From JAFGGT01 sp036733165 (GTDB lineage Archaea; Methanobacteriota_B; Thermococci; Methanofastidiosales; NM3), in the NCBI GenBank assembly GCA_036733165.1, contig DAINBB010000001.1, forward strand, positions 81,609-145,608: 64,000 nucleotides of DNA, written 5' to 3'. The notes beneath the pieces were generated by a model, which made no database searches, was not told the origin of the DNA, and saw only the letters and a list, made by a program, of their open reading frames with translations. This document shows, piece after piece, positions 16,630-25,591 of this stretch (its first letter is position 1; each line of letters starts with the position of its first letter). The position numbers and the translations under genes are program-made.

Positions 16630-17631
16630 TTATCTTATTTTCAATATACTGTCCTTGATCTCGTATCTCGCATCAAGGAATGCCCCCGCGACATCAAGGT
16701 TCGTCTCAAGGTGTCCCGTCACCCTTGGTATCGGTATGGAACTCTTACCTCCTGAGAGGAATATCAGCGGTATGAGCTGGTCCGGAAGATGTTCATCACA
16801 ACATCCAATGGACATTGCCTCTTTGAATTTCCTGGCCGCGTCCGTTCCCAGTCTGCCGGGTCCGTACCCCTTTCTGCCTATGGCGCAATGCCCCAAGGGA
16901 ATGTCACCTGCCTTGGCCCATATGGTGACGGCGTTCCCATGGCCGTGCCCCCCAATATTAGGGACTACCTCTATGTCGAACCCGCCGAGTTCCGCCCTGA
17001 CGGCGTCGGTCTGGGCATCCCTGTGCTCCTTGCCCAACCCATGGCTGCAGGACTCAAGGTATATGATATCCGGCTCCTTGAATCTCATCTTGCCAAGCGG
17101 CCGTTTTCTTGCCCAAGGCCCTACATGGAGGGTCGCCCTGCCGCCGCCCATGGGATAGTAACCGTGTCTCTCCACCTCAAGGTATGCATCTATACCCATC
17201 ATCCTCATTGCCTCCAGGGACACGTTCTGGTAATAAGATGTTGTCGGGCTCCAGGGTACATCCGTGCCCCCTGTCACAGTTATCATGGAATCGCCTTCGC
17301 TAAATAGAAGGGGCGGGATGAGGGAATGCATCAGGAGGGTGACAGATCCGGCAGTGCCTATGTCGAACATGTAATCGCCGGGAATTGTCCTGCCGGGAGC
17401 GAACGATATCTCGGTGGAGCCTATATGCGCCCCCTCGATCATTGCTGATGTTATGCGTTCCATAGCCTTTAAAGAGGATAGATGCTGTGCCCTCAGGCCG
17501 GGATTCGGGCGACCAGACCTTATGTCATGGACCCTAATGGGCCTTCCGGTAAGGGCGGAAAGCCCTATGGATGTCCTTAATATCTGTCCTCCGCCTTCCC
17601 CGTGGCTGCCATCGATGCTCAATGCCATCAT
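16630..17631 (-). CDS. rtcA: RNA 3'-terminal phosphate cyclase RtcA
   Basis: A 333-residue enzyme that converts RNA 3'-phosphate to 2',3'-cyclic phosphate through an adenylated histidine. It opens with the family motif DGSHGEGGGQILRTS. It contains GHGHGNAVTIWA and, near the C-terminus, CCDEHLPDQLIPL, whose His is the expected nucleophile. Length is normal. It converges closely on the ACT gene and diverges from ogt with only 28 bases between the starts, so the two promoters must overlap. Confidence 0.95.
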   Translation of the reverse strand: MMALSIDGSHGEGGGQILRTSIGLSALTGRPIRVHDIRSGRPNPGLRAQHLSSLKAMERITSAMIEGAHIGSTEISFAPGRTIPGDYMFDIGTAGSVTLLMHSLIPPLLFSEGDSMITVTGGTDVPWSPTTSYYQNVSLEAMRMMGIDAYLEVERHGYYPMGGGRATLHVGPWARKRPLGKMRFKEPDIIYLESCSHGLGKEHRDAQTDAVRAELGGFDIEVVPNIGGHGHGNAVTIWAKAGDIPLGHCAIGRKGYGPGRLGTDAARKFKEAMSIGCCDEHLPDQLIPLIFLSGGKSSIPIPRVTGHLETNLDVAGAFLDARYEIKDSILKIR

Positions 17632-17659
17632 TTATTAACTTGGACATGTAGAATGATTT

Positions 17660-18160
17660 ATGCTTTATGGATGGGTTGGCTATGAGCTTGGGGGAGAGCC
17701 CTTCTACATACTGGCCTGCGGAAACGGTGCCCTCTCATACATATCCCTCGATGACACCTCCCCACCTGAGTTCGACAACGATCCGGGGATGAAGAGGATA
17801 GCAGAATCCGCCAAACGATGGATACTTGAGGGAAAGGAATGCAAGGTTGACCTCGATATTGAGCTGACACCATTTCAGGAAAAGGTCCTATCGGCAACAA
17901 GCATGGTGCCACGGGGATATGTCTCCACCTATTCTGATATCGCCAGGGCCATCGGCTGCACCTGTTCTCAGGCCGTCGGCCAGGCGTTGAGAAGGAACCC
18001 TGTTCCCCTGTTCATACCCTGCCATCGAATAGTCATGAAAGGCGGGTCCTTCGACGGATTCAGGGGCAATGCCCTTTTGAAACGGCATGTGTTGGAGATG
18101 GAAGGCGTCACGATGCATGACGGAAGGATAGACCCCTCACAGATATTGCATGATCTATGA
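17660..18160 (+). CDS. ogt: Methylated-DNA--protein-cysteine methyltransferase
   Basis: A 166-residue DNA repair suicide enzyme that removes O6-alkyl groups from guanine. The active-site motif IPCHRIV holds Cys121. The helix-turn-helix region (GYVSTYSDIARAIG) and Asn/Arg recognition region (AVGQALRRNP) are intact. The N-terminal domain is short and not obviously metal-binding. The stop codon overlaps the end of the convergent membrane thiol gene by six bases. Confidence 0.95.
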   Translation: MLYGWVGYELGGEPFYILACGNGALSYISLDDTSPPEFDNDPGMKRIAESAKRWILEGKECKVDLDIELTPFQEKVLSATSMVPRGYVSTYSDIARAIGCTCSQAVGQALRRNPVPLFIPCHRIVMKGGSFDGFRGNALLKRHVLEMEGVTMHDGRIDPSQILHDL

Positions 18161-19627
18161 ATCATTGTCGGAGGGACCCATCTCCTTCTTTGGTCCCTTG
18201 CGCCTCCACACGATCACAGAATATATGATGACCATCGCCGTCACCACACAGGCTGCCAAGGTGGCGAAAAAGTGTGTGTCCGTGATCTCAGGCAAGAGTT
18301 CGAAGGCCGTGTATAGGATCCAGCCGGACACTACCATCACGACCACTCCGCTTCCGCCCCATATAACGGTCCTGAAGAAGCCCGACCACCTGACCTTTTT
18401 TGCAACATCCGTCGTCCCACCGCTGATAAGACCGATAAAGAAGAACGGAAGGAGCACACCCAATGAGAACGCCGCTATCAGGAGAAGACCGAACATCATG
18501 TCCCCCTTGTCAACGATCTGGGTCAGGATGACAACAAGTGCCGGGGCTGCGCATGGCAGTTTGACCGCAGAGAATATTATGCCAAGGAATATTGCCCCGA
18601 GATACCCCTTCTCGCCAACGAACTGTTTCACCATCCTGGATGAGAAGTTCTTGGTCGATATGGGGAACTCAACGACCTGTACCACATAGTTGATCAGATT
18701 GAGTCCCAATACAAAGGTGATCATGCTTCCGAAGAGGGACATATAAAACTTGAAGTTCGTCAGTTGTTTGCCAAGCACCGCCATCAGTACCGCGATCAGG
18801 GTGTACATGATGACAAGGCCCAGTCCAAAGAACATGGACTTGCCCATGGCCTCGCTCCTCTTTTTGGAGGTCCCTGCAGTATAGGCGAGGATGAACGACA
18901 GCACCGCCATGAGACAAGGTGAGAAGGAGGAGAAGAAACCCAACGTGAACGCCACGGGTATCGACCACTCCGTGATGTTGGAGTAACCATTGCTATCGCC
19001 AGAGATGTATTCTTCAATAAGTTCTGAGAGAGTCTCATATGTCGTCTCTGGATGCTCTATCTTGGACTCCCCCTCATTGAGCGCGACAGAGGGCGTTATC
19101 GTGAAACCATAGGATGTGAAGAGGTCCCATCCCTCTGATGTGAAGACATCGTACTCCTTCACCACCAGATTGTCACCGAATTCCTCTTCAAGCTGTTGCA
19201 GTATCGGCTTGAATGCTTCGCATGAGGCACATCCCTCTTCATAGAAGTACTCAAGTGTCACCGTTTCTCCCTCGGAAACGCTTCCTTCAAGATAATCATC
19301 GATGATGGACGATATGTTGTCCTTGGTGAAGACGTCTGAGTCGTACTGCACCGAGGATTCCCCTATGACCAATGCAGGTATCTTCGTGAAACCGTAGGAG
19401 GTGTACAGGTCGAACTCGTCGTATACATTATATCTCGTTACCTCAACTGAACTTCCATATTCGCTTTCTATCTCAGCCAGTATCGGTTTGAAAGCGTTGC
19501 ACTCATCGCATTCGTCATCGTAGAAATAGGTGATTTTAAGAGGTTCAGAACTTGATGACACAGGTACGAACATCAAGAAGATGAGGGCAAGTATCAGAGC
19601 CCTTGCGATCAGTTCCTTTTTACCCAT
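18155..19627 (-). CDS. Double-thioredoxin CcdA/DsbD-like membrane protein
   Basis: A 490-residue protein. The signal segment (about 8-24) is followed by two tandem thioredoxin-like domains facing outward, with CDEC at 40-43 and CASC at 133-136; each has a cis-Pro-type strand (TKIPAL, TITPSV). The C-terminal half (about 230-475) has six or more membrane spans of the CcdA/DsbD type, with a Cys in SPCLMAV and another in LPCAAP placed as in electron-carrying CcdA proteins. It should move reducing equivalents from cytoplasmic thioredoxin to the cell exterior. The ATG at 19627 follows GGTGAG and overlaps the end of the upstream exported-protein gene, so the two are an operon. Confidence 0.88.
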   Translation of the reverse strand: MGKKELIARALILALIFLMFVPVSSSSEPLKITYFYDDECDECNAFKPILAEIESEYGSSVEVTRYNVYDEFDLYTSYGFTKIPALVIGESSVQYDSDVFTKDNISSIIDDYLEGSVSEGETVTLEYFYEEGCASCEAFKPILQQLEEEFGDNLVVKEYDVFTSEGWDLFTSYGFTITPSVALNEGESKIEHPETTYETLSELIEEYISGDSNGYSNITEWSIPVAFTLGFFSSFSPCLMAVLSFILAYTAGTSKKRSEAMGKSMFFGLGLVIMYTLIAVLMAVLGKQLTNFKFYMSLFGSMITFVLGLNLINYVVQVVEFPISTKNFSSRMVKQFVGEKGYLGAIFLGIIFSAVKLPCAAPALVVILTQIVDKGDMMFGLLLIAAFSLGVLLPFFFIGLISGGTTDVAKKVRWSGFFRTVIWGGSGVVVMVVSGWILYTAFELLPEITDTHFFATLAACVVTAMVIIYSVIVWRRKGPKKEMGPSDNDS

Positions 19628-20751
19628 TTCTTTCTCACCAATATAAGAGAAACGCAAACGATGGCAACACCCAGGAGAAGGATATAGTACCCACGATTGC
19701 TTTTCGAACTATTTTTTGGTATGTTTAAAAACATTTCTCCATTTGTCTCAAAGCTCTCCCCATCGGAGCTTTGATATGAGATATCTACGTCCATATCCAC
19801 ATCCCCATATATATCGACGGGGATGTCGATGGGTATCAGCATGGAGCTTGCAGACCCTATCTCATCTATCATCTCATTGAAGACCAAGGTTCCATCCACG
19901 GACACGTCCATGGCTATGTCAATGGCCTTGAGACCCCCTTCGTTCTTGAGGTTTATCAAGACAGACCTTTCATCGTTGAGTATCTCTATCTCCAACTGGG
20001 GGCGTTGGGGCCTCACCTGTATGCGGAGTTTGACATTGTCGGAGTAAAGTTTGAAGTATTCGTCATAATAAACAATGTTTATCCCCACGTCATAGATTCC
20101 AGGATCAAGGTCGGCAGTGTTGACGTATATCGTTGCCGAACAGGACTCCGAGGACTCTAAGGTATTGAAACTGTCCGGGCTGATGTACCCACCTATGACA
20201 CCGTATATGGATAATTTGAGGTTCCTTGCGCTCCCGGCCCCGTTGTTGAATATGCACATGGGTATCTCTGCATTGAGACCGCCGATGAAGTCGAACACCC
20301 TGTCGCAATCGTAGGAGAGGGAGGGAAGATTCCTTGTGACGGTTATGGTGTAATCATGCTGTACTCTGAATGGGTAACACCCCCCGTCACAGTCTCCCAA
20401 GGTCCCCTCAAAGACGAGAGGGATGATATAATCGCCGTCAGGTATGTTCTGGCTCAGATCTAGGGATATCGTGCCCGACATATATTCCCCGCTCTCAAGG
20501 GACGGAGGGAGATAGATAGGGTCGCTTATAAGGTCAATGTGGGACAATGTCTCCTGGTCCATCGTCACCGTGTCAATATATATGGTACAATAATTGCACC
20601 TGTTGACAGTAGTGTTCTCGACCATGATATCAAATGTGACGGTGTCGCCCGGAATTACCGTGTCATTGTAATCTACAGAAAGCGTGGGTTCGTTCGTTTC
20701 GATGAACAGCATCAAGAGCAGAACGAGCAAGGGAACGGAGTACAACTTCAT
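19609..20751 (-). CDS. Exported, membrane-anchored Ig-fold protein with C-x3-C-x-P-F-R motif
   Basis: A 380-residue protein with a signal peptide, several beta-sandwich repeats in the style of COG1361/CARDB extracellular domains, and one C-terminal span (YYILLLGVAIVCVSLILV) with a basic tail. It has CNYC at 52-55 and GDCDGGCYPFR at C121 and C125. The latter motif recurs in the proteins at 52942 and 53848. It resembles the cysteine site of the DsbD alpha domain, and the gene overlaps a CcdA/thioredoxin gene. I infer a redox partner of that protein. No function is established. Confidence 0.65.
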   Translation of the reverse strand: MKLYSVPLLVLLLMLFIETNEPTLSVDYNDTVIPGDTVTFDIMVENTTVNRCNYCTIYIDTVTMDQETLSHIDLISDPIYLPPSLESGEYMSGTISLDLSQNIPDGDYIIPLVFEGTLGDCDGGCYPFRVQHDYTITVTRNLPSLSYDCDRVFDFIGGLNAEIPMCIFNNGAGSARNLKLSIYGVIGGYISPDSFNTLESSESCSATIYVNTADLDPGIYDVGINIVYYDEYFKLYSDNVKLRIQVRPQRPQLEIEILNDERSVLINLKNEGGLKAIDIAMDVSVDGTLVFNEMIDEIGSASSMLIPIDIPVDIYGDVDMDVDISYQSSDGESFETNGEMFLNIPKNSSKSNRGYYILLLGVAIVCVSLILVRKKWVKRN

Positions 20752-20813
20752 GGATATATAAGATTTTGAGTATCAGATTTAAGTTTTTTGATGATGGGGG
20801 CCGGTTTTTCTTT

Positions 20814-21458
20814 TCAGAAACCGTATTTTCCTATCAACGGCACAAACACGCAATATCCCATTGACTCCACCGAAAGATCCCCCCTCTCGTTCTTGGTGCC
20901 TATCATAAGTTGTTGCATTATGCCGCTATCACCTATGGGCGCGATTATCTTCCCGCCCACCTTCAATTGTTTCACCAAGGGCTTGGGAAAGCATGGTGCT
21001 GCGGCGGTAATGATTATCCTGTCATAGGGTGAATCCGGCGCGTATCCCAGGGTCCCATCCCCGCAAACGACCTTGACGGCCGCCTTGCAGGAAACAAGAT
21101 TCCTCTTGGCCCTCTCGCAGAGGACATCTATCCTCTCGATGGAAGTCACATTGCCATTGCCGACCAACCGGCCTATCAGGCAGGCGTTGTATCCGGACCC
21201 TGTCCCTATCTCAAGGACCTGCATGTCTTCCCCAAGATCGGACTCCTCCAGCATTATGGCCACCATTGAAGGGGCGGAGATTGTCTGCCCATCGCCTATG
21301 GGCAGGGGACGGTCATCATAGCTGTACGGCCTGAAGTTCTCCGGCACGAACCGTTCCCTCTCAACTGAGAGAAAGGCATCCCTTATCTTCCCAGACCTTA
21401 TATGGCCCTCCCTGACAAGCCTGTCAACGAGTGATCTCCTTAGGCCCTCATACTCCAT
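20814..21458 (-). CDS. pcm: Protein-L-isoaspartate O-methyltransferase
   Basis: A 214-residue SAM-dependent repair enzyme for isoaspartyl residues. It shows the family start (LVREGHIRSGKIRDAFLSVERERFVP), the substrate-site region IGDGQTISAPSMVA and the SAM motif LEIGTGSGYNACLIG. I chose the ATG at 21458, which gives the usual N-terminus. The longer frame to 21551 runs inside the upstream gene. It overlaps that gene's end by 11 bases and is probably co-transcribed. Confidence 0.93.
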   Translation of the reverse strand: MEYEGLRRSLVDRLVREGHIRSGKIRDAFLSVERERFVPENFRPYSYDDRPLPIGDGQTISAPSMVAIMLEESDLGEDMQVLEIGTGSGYNACLIGRLVGNGNVTSIERIDVLCERAKRNLVSCKAAVKVVCGDGTLGYAPDSPYDRIIITAAAPCFPKPLVKQLKVGGKIIAPIGDSGIMQQLMIGTKNERGDLSVESMGYCVFVPLIGKYGF

Positions 21459-22011
21459 TGTACACCTCAAGCAACAAGTTGGCAAGCTTCCGTGACGGAA
21501 TGCCGTATATTCTCTTGATCTCATCGCCATACGCTGATTTCCTCTTTCCACTATCGGTGATCATGGCAGTGAGCTCAAAAACCATGTCCCCTATCTGGCA
21601 CACGTCGCCTATCCTGAACAAGCCGTCCCTATCGACCTTGACCTTGTAGGAGAGGGTCCCTTTCGGCAGGTGCACCGACACACCTATCACCTTTGGGTAC
21701 GTGAGCGAGACCCCCCACAACGACGTGATCAGGTCAACGGCCTCAGAGTCCACCCTCCTGTTGCCGACCTCTATCGCATGGACCTCGACCACCTCGCCTT
21801 CGACATCTAAGAGGTCACCGACCTTCACTGTCCTGTCCCTCTTCATACGGAGGCATGACTTCTCAGAGTTCTCCCTCCTGTTTATGACGATAGGCACCAT
21901 GATCGATTTCTCTTTGGTAAATGTAAATATCTCGCCGCAATTGAGGCATTTCGCCGTGACCTGCCTGCCCCTCTCCTTCAATATGTCGTATTCCTCGTGT
22001 TCGCATTCCAT
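21448..22011 (-). CDS. HVO_0476-like zinc-finger protein
   Basis: A 187-residue protein matching the uncharacterised archaeal HVO_0476 zinc-finger family. An N-terminal finger (CEHEEYDILKERGRQVTAKCLNCG) is followed by a beta-rich region. It sits upstream of pcm, with which it overlaps. The ATG at 22011 is preferred, because the longer frame to 22050 would start on the TATA box. Family function is unknown; RNA or ribosome binding is a guess. Confidence 0.7.
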   Translation of the reverse strand: MECEHEEYDILKERGRQVTAKCLNCGEIFTFTKEKSIMVPIVINRRENSEKSCLRMKRDRTVKVGDLLDVEGEVVEVHAIEVGNRRVDSEAVDLITSLWGVSLTYPKVIGVSVHLPKGTLSYKVKVDRDGLFRIGDVCQIGDMVFELTAMITDSGKRKSAYGDEIKRIYGIPSRKLANLLLEVYNGV

Positions 22012-22050
22012 GTTATCTACCTGACAAGGATTACCTATCAGCACTATCAT

Positions 22051-22060
22051 ATTTATAAAT
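22051..22060. promoter_or_regulatory. Palindromic TATA box shared by two divergent genes
   Basis: ATTTATAAAT reads the same on both strands. To the right, the ATG of the DUF371 gene is at 22081, about 25 bases from the box centre, which fits a leaderless mRNA. To the left, transcription would start near 22030, ahead of the ATG at 22011. No other TATA element is evident between the two genes. Confidence 0.5.
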
Positions 22061-22080
22061 TATATCCACATCTAGGGATT

Positions 22081-22533
22081 ATGCGGTTTGTGATAACGGC
22101 ATGGGGGCATAGTAACATCACGGCAAGGCACAAGACGACATTGGAGATAACAAAGGACGGGGACCTTGGCCAGGAGGGGGATTGTATAGTGGCGGTCGGC
22201 GCCGACACCTCCCTGTCGGAACTTGACGAACGGCAACGAGAGGAGCTAAGGAGGTCTGAGACCAGGGCAACGTTCCGCTGCGCAGGTCATGTATGGTCGG
22301 TCAACGGAAGGGGATCTTTGGGGCTTGCCATGAGCGACCCTCGGGAGATGGTGATAAGGAAGAGCGGATTCGAGTCCGATAGGACCCTGATGGTGTTTGC
22401 GGACAAGGCCTCATGCGACATTCCAAGAGAGATGGTGAAGTGCCTCAAGGACCCATGCAACAAGATCGAGATCGTCATAGAGACCCTAGGTCGACCAGAT
22501 AGCAAGAACTCTCATCAAAGTAACCGCACCTGA
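22081..22533 (+). CDS. DUF371 protein
   Basis: A 150-residue member of the archaeal DUF371 family, recognised by the start AWGHSNITARHKTTLEITKDGDL and GDCIVAVGADTSL. The family is a small beta-rich protein of unknown function found across Archaea. The ATG at 22081 is placed for leaderless transcription from the shared TATA box. Its 3' end overlaps the end of the convergent nuclease-like gene by 59 bases. Confidence 0.8.
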   Translation: MRFVITAWGHSNITARHKTTLEITKDGDLGQEGDCIVAVGADTSLSELDERQREELRRSETRATFRCAGHVWSVNGRGSLGLAMSDPREMVIRKSGFESDRTLMVFADKASCDIPREMVKCLKDPCNKIEIVIETLGRPDSKNSHQSNRT

Positions 22534-23065
22534 AACGGTCCATCGGTATGTCCAATCGGAGCGAGAACATCTTGACATACCAATATACCTGCGTTGATGC
22601 GTACCTCTCGCGTTCCGCGTTCGGTTTGTAGTCCCATACCTCAATCTTGTCAGTGAGCCTCATCAGGTCGATATGACCCGTGAGAGGGTAGGAGAAACCG
22701 TGTTCCCTGGCCTCCTCCTCCTCGAACCAGACCGGGACCTCGACCGCCACCGAGTCTATGTCGTTCTCCAAAAGGAACATCTCGACCCTGGAATGATTGG
22801 ACGAGAATCTCTCATGATAGACCTTCTTTCCATATTCTGTGAACTTTGTCAACGGGTGCCTTATCCTCCTCACGTAAAGCCTCGGTTTCCTGAGAGAGGA
22901 GGCCCTTGGCCCCTGGCTGAAGTATATGTGGGGGCATGAGTCAAGTGAATCGAAGTAAAGGGATATGGGGTCCGCCAATTCGGCCAAGGCGCAATTGCGC
23001 AATTTCTCTATGTCATAGCGAAACCAGTAGTACCATCCATGCTTGAAGCTCTTAGATATGATCAT
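22475..23065 (-). CDS. PD-(D/E)XK nuclease-like protein
   Basis: A 196-residue protein. The C-terminal half has the PD-(D/E)XK core order: Glu in VAVEVPVW, then GHIDLMR (acidic metal ligand), then IEVWDYKPNA (D-x-K) and QVYWYVKMF. This is the pattern of Cas4/RecB-family nuclease domains. The four cysteines of a Cas4 Fe-S cluster are not evident, so it is not a standard Cas4. No cas genes or CRISPR repeats are nearby. The ATG at 23065 immediately follows the stop of the glycosyltransferase gene upstream of it. Confidence 0.65.
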   Translation of the reverse strand: MIISKSFKHGWYYWFRYDIEKLRNCALAELADPISLYFDSLDSCPHIYFSQGPRASSLRKPRLYVRRIRHPLTKFTEYGKKVYHERFSSNHSRVEMFLLENDIDSVAVEVPVWFEEEEAREHGFSYPLTGHIDLMRLTDKIEVWDYKPNAERERYASTQVYWYVKMFSLRLDIPMDRFRCGYFDESSCYLVDLGSL

Positions 23066-23066
23066 T

Positions 23067-24104
23067 TCAACGACCCAAGACCTTTTTGTATATCTCCACC
23101 GTCCTCTCAGAGACATAGTCCCAAGTGTAGTTCTTTGCTGTTTCCAGCCCCCCCTCTATCAATCTATTTCTCAAAGGACCGTCCTCCTCTATCCTCTTTA
23201 GGAGTCGGGGGATATCCTTCGCATCATCATATAGCATCCCGTTGACGCCGTCAGTGAGGATCTCCTCAATGGTATCGCTTCTCTTGCCTATGACGGGGAC
23301 GCCTGCGGCCATGGCCTCCAACACCGCAAGTCCAAAACCTTCCTCTGACGAGGGGAACACAAGCGACTTCGCCTTTGACATGACCTTCGAGGCATCGTTC
23401 ACATATCCAAGGAACGTTGCATCCACGCCCCTTTTGTCGGCAAGCCACTCGAGCCTGGGTCTTTGCGTTCCGTCACCCGCGACGACGAATTTAACGTTTG
23501 ACCCCGCCAAAGAATTTATGACGCTGTCAACTTCCTTGTTCTCCGTGAGGGCGCCCACGTATAGAAGGTACTCCTTCTTGTCAGGTGACGGTTTGAACAT
23601 CGAGGTGTTGACGCCATTGGGTATATGCACGCTCGGTTTGTCCGTTATATCGCTCAATTGCGCTTGCAGCGACCTGCTCACGCAGATCACATAGCTCGTC
23701 CCCTCAAGGGCCATATTGATAAGGTATTTTCCTATTGTGCTCTTGTACATGAAGTTGATATCGCTGCCATGGGCTGTGACAACATTGGGAATCCCGTACT
23801 TCTCGGTCAGCTTGCTGCCCACATACCCCGGGGGCGCAAGATAATGGCAGTGGATTATGTCTATGTCATTTTCGGGTATTACCCTGTCAGCCTCCTTTGG
23901 GGCGTTCTTGATGAAGAAGAGACCCCTGAACTTCGACCATGTGCGCACCATGTAGACATCGTCGTCAAGTGGCAGGTCTGTCTTGTAGGTAAGTACAAAG
24001 ACCTTGTGACCCATTTCCTGAAGCTTTTGCCTCATATTGTAGGTATGGGTCGCTATTCCACCAATATGTGGTGGGTAGAGGCCTATAAAGAGAATATTCA
24101 TCAA
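23067..24104 (-). CDS. GT4-family glycosyltransferase
   Basis: A 345-residue GT-B fold enzyme. The N-terminal GLYPPHIGGIATHTYNM is typical of family 4. The C-terminal domain carries the E-x7-E signature in PSSEEGFGLAVLEAMAAGVPVIG, the nucleotide-sugar site. It probably transfers a sugar to a lipid or surface glycan. Donor and acceptor are unknown. Confidence 0.88.
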   Translation of the reverse strand: MMNILFIGLYPPHIGGIATHTYNMRQKLQEMGHKVFVLTYKTDLPLDDDVYMVRTWSKFRGLFFIKNAPKEADRVIPENDIDIIHCHYLAPPGYVGSKLTEKYGIPNVVTAHGSDINFMYKSTIGKYLINMALEGTSYVICVSRSLQAQLSDITDKPSVHIPNGVNTSMFKPSPDKKEYLLYVGALTENKEVDSVINSLAGSNVKFVVAGDGTQRPRLEWLADKRGVDATFLGYVNDASKVMSKAKSLVFPSSEEGFGLAVLEAMAAGVPVIGKRSDTIEEILTDGVNGMLYDDAKDIPRLLKRIEEDGPLRNRLIEGGLETAKNYTWDYVSERTVEIYKKVLGR

Positions 24105-24134
24105 TAATGTAAGAAAAACTATGATATTTATATT

Positions 24135-25367
24135 TTATCGCTTTGAGCGTCCAAGCGACATATGCGCCTTGGTTAGGTCCTTGGATGCAAGGGCGCCTAT
24201 CAGTGACAACTCCCCCGCCAATATCGTGCTGGCGAATATCTCCGCCAGTGCCTTGCAGTTGTCACCGGGGTCCTTGCCACTGCCCAAAAGCCCCAGTATC
24301 CCCAATGCCTCGCTCTGTGTCGGCAGGGAGGTTCCTGCACCAAACGTTGCCAAGGGGACGTCGGGCAAGGTCACGCTGGCATACAAGTCGCCATCGGACT
24401 CCTCCATCATTGTAAGGCCGTTCGATGCTTCCACGACATGTGCCAGGTCCTGTCCCGTGGCGGCAAAGAAGGCGGCCGCTATGTTTGCAAAATGCGCATT
24501 GAATCCTCCAAGCGACCCGGCCATCGCAGATCCCACATATATCTTGCGATAACAGACCTCTGCCATCTTATCGGCGCTCGTCTTCAGCTTGTCCCTCACG
24601 ATGTCCTTGGGTATCAGGACCTCCGCGACGATGGACTTGCCGCGACCCAGCACGAGATTGATGGCCGAAGGTTTCTTGTCCACGCACATATTTCCAGATA
24701 CAGATACCAACCTGGCCCAAGGGAACTTGCTCTCCAAGAATGAGGCGATGGCATCGCTTGCCTTGGTCGCGGAGTTCATGGCCATGGAGTCGCCCGTGGA
24801 GAACTCGAAACGGAGAAAGAGGTTCCTTCCGGCATGGTATGGCCTGAATCCCTCCAATCTCGTGAATCTCGTCTCGGCGTTTGATATCCCCCTGACCTCA
24901 TCGAAGTTGTCCTCGACCCATTTGGCAAGAAGTATGGAATGATGCAGGTCCGGGACCTTGAAAAGCGGCGCGCGTGTCATTCTGTCGCCGACAACACAGG
25001 CGACACTGCCGCCGGACTGTGTTATCACGCTGCCGCCTCTGTTGGTGGACGCTATCAGAGCGCCCTCGCTGGTGGCAAGCGGAACGTAATAGTCCCCATC
25101 TGCATGATCTCCCTTGACCCTGATGGGACCTACGATCCCCATGGGGATCTGTGCGGCGCCTATGGTATTCTCGGCGTTCTTCCCGCAGACCTTCTCAAAA
25201 TCAAAGGAATTCTTGGCAATTTGCGTGCATTGGGCGCCAGATACCTCTTCAATGAACATCCTTCGTATATCCGTGGCCCTATTACTGCCTAGTAACTTGT
25301 CCAAGGAATAGAGTTTAAGCTTTCCCTCTTTCAACTGCTGCAAGATTTCCTCATCTTTCATCTTCAT
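24135..25367 (-). CDS. hmgA: 3-hydroxy-3-methylglutaryl-CoA reductase
   Basis: A 410-residue class I (NADPH) enzyme that makes mevalonate for archaeal isoprenoid lipids. The catalytic Glu101 lies in TSEGALIAS, the Lys in CVDKKPSAIN, the Asp in GQDLAHVVE, and the C-terminal catalytic His402 in KAHMSLGRS. ENTIGAAQIPMGIVGP is the class I signature. It supplies the substrate of the mevalonate kinase at 60763. The ATG overlaps the stop of the zinc-ribbon gene upstream. Confidence 0.97.
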   Translation of the reverse strand: MKMKDEEILQQLKEGKLKLYSLDKLLGSNRATDIRRMFIEEVSGAQCTQIAKNSFDFEKVCGKNAENTIGAAQIPMGIVGPIRVKGDHADGDYYVPLATSEGALIASTNRGGSVITQSGGSVACVVGDRMTRAPLFKVPDLHHSILLAKWVEDNFDEVRGISNAETRFTRLEGFRPYHAGRNLFLRFEFSTGDSMAMNSATKASDAIASFLESKFPWARLVSVSGNMCVDKKPSAINLVLGRGKSIVAEVLIPKDIVRDKLKTSADKMAEVCYRKIYVGSAMAGSLGGFNAHFANIAAAFFAATGQDLAHVVEASNGLTMMEESDGDLYASVTLPDVPLATFGAGTSLPTQSEALGILGLLGSGKDPGDNCKALAEIFASTILAGELSLIGALASKDLTKAHMSLGRSKR

Positions 25368-25531
25368 TCATCATCATCGTCGCGCTTAATCTTCATCGCC
25401 CTATGTACTTCCCAAAAACCACCAATGCAAAAGGACTGTAGTTTCGCCTTACAATATGGACATTTGAAGGTCTCCCCGTCTATCTCGGGAGCATCTATGT
25501 CTTCTTCACATACTGGACATGCCAACATCAT
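25364..25531 (-). CDS. Small zinc-ribbon protein
   Basis: About 55 residues with two CxxC knuckles, LACPVCEED and FKCPYCKAK, followed by an acidic tail (KRDDDDE). The ATG at 25531 has GGTGG upstream. A longer frame begins with TTG at 25570, but a TATA-like element lies only about ten bases before that, which argues for the internal start. It overlaps the HMG-CoA reductase start (TGAATG). Role unknown. Confidence 0.65.
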   Translation of the reverse strand: MMLACPVCEEDIDAPEIDGETFKCPYCKAKLQSFCIGGFWEVHRAMKIKRDDDDE

Positions 25532-25591
25532 CTTTGAGAACCACCGGTCTTTTGATTCAAAATCACTCAAAAAACAAAAATAAAAATCTTA

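Noticed and set aside
22475..23065. Cas4 and a CRISPR-linked role for the nuclease-like gene.
   Set aside because: The conserved cysteines of Cas4 are not seen and there are no CRISPR repeats or cas genes anywhere in the window.
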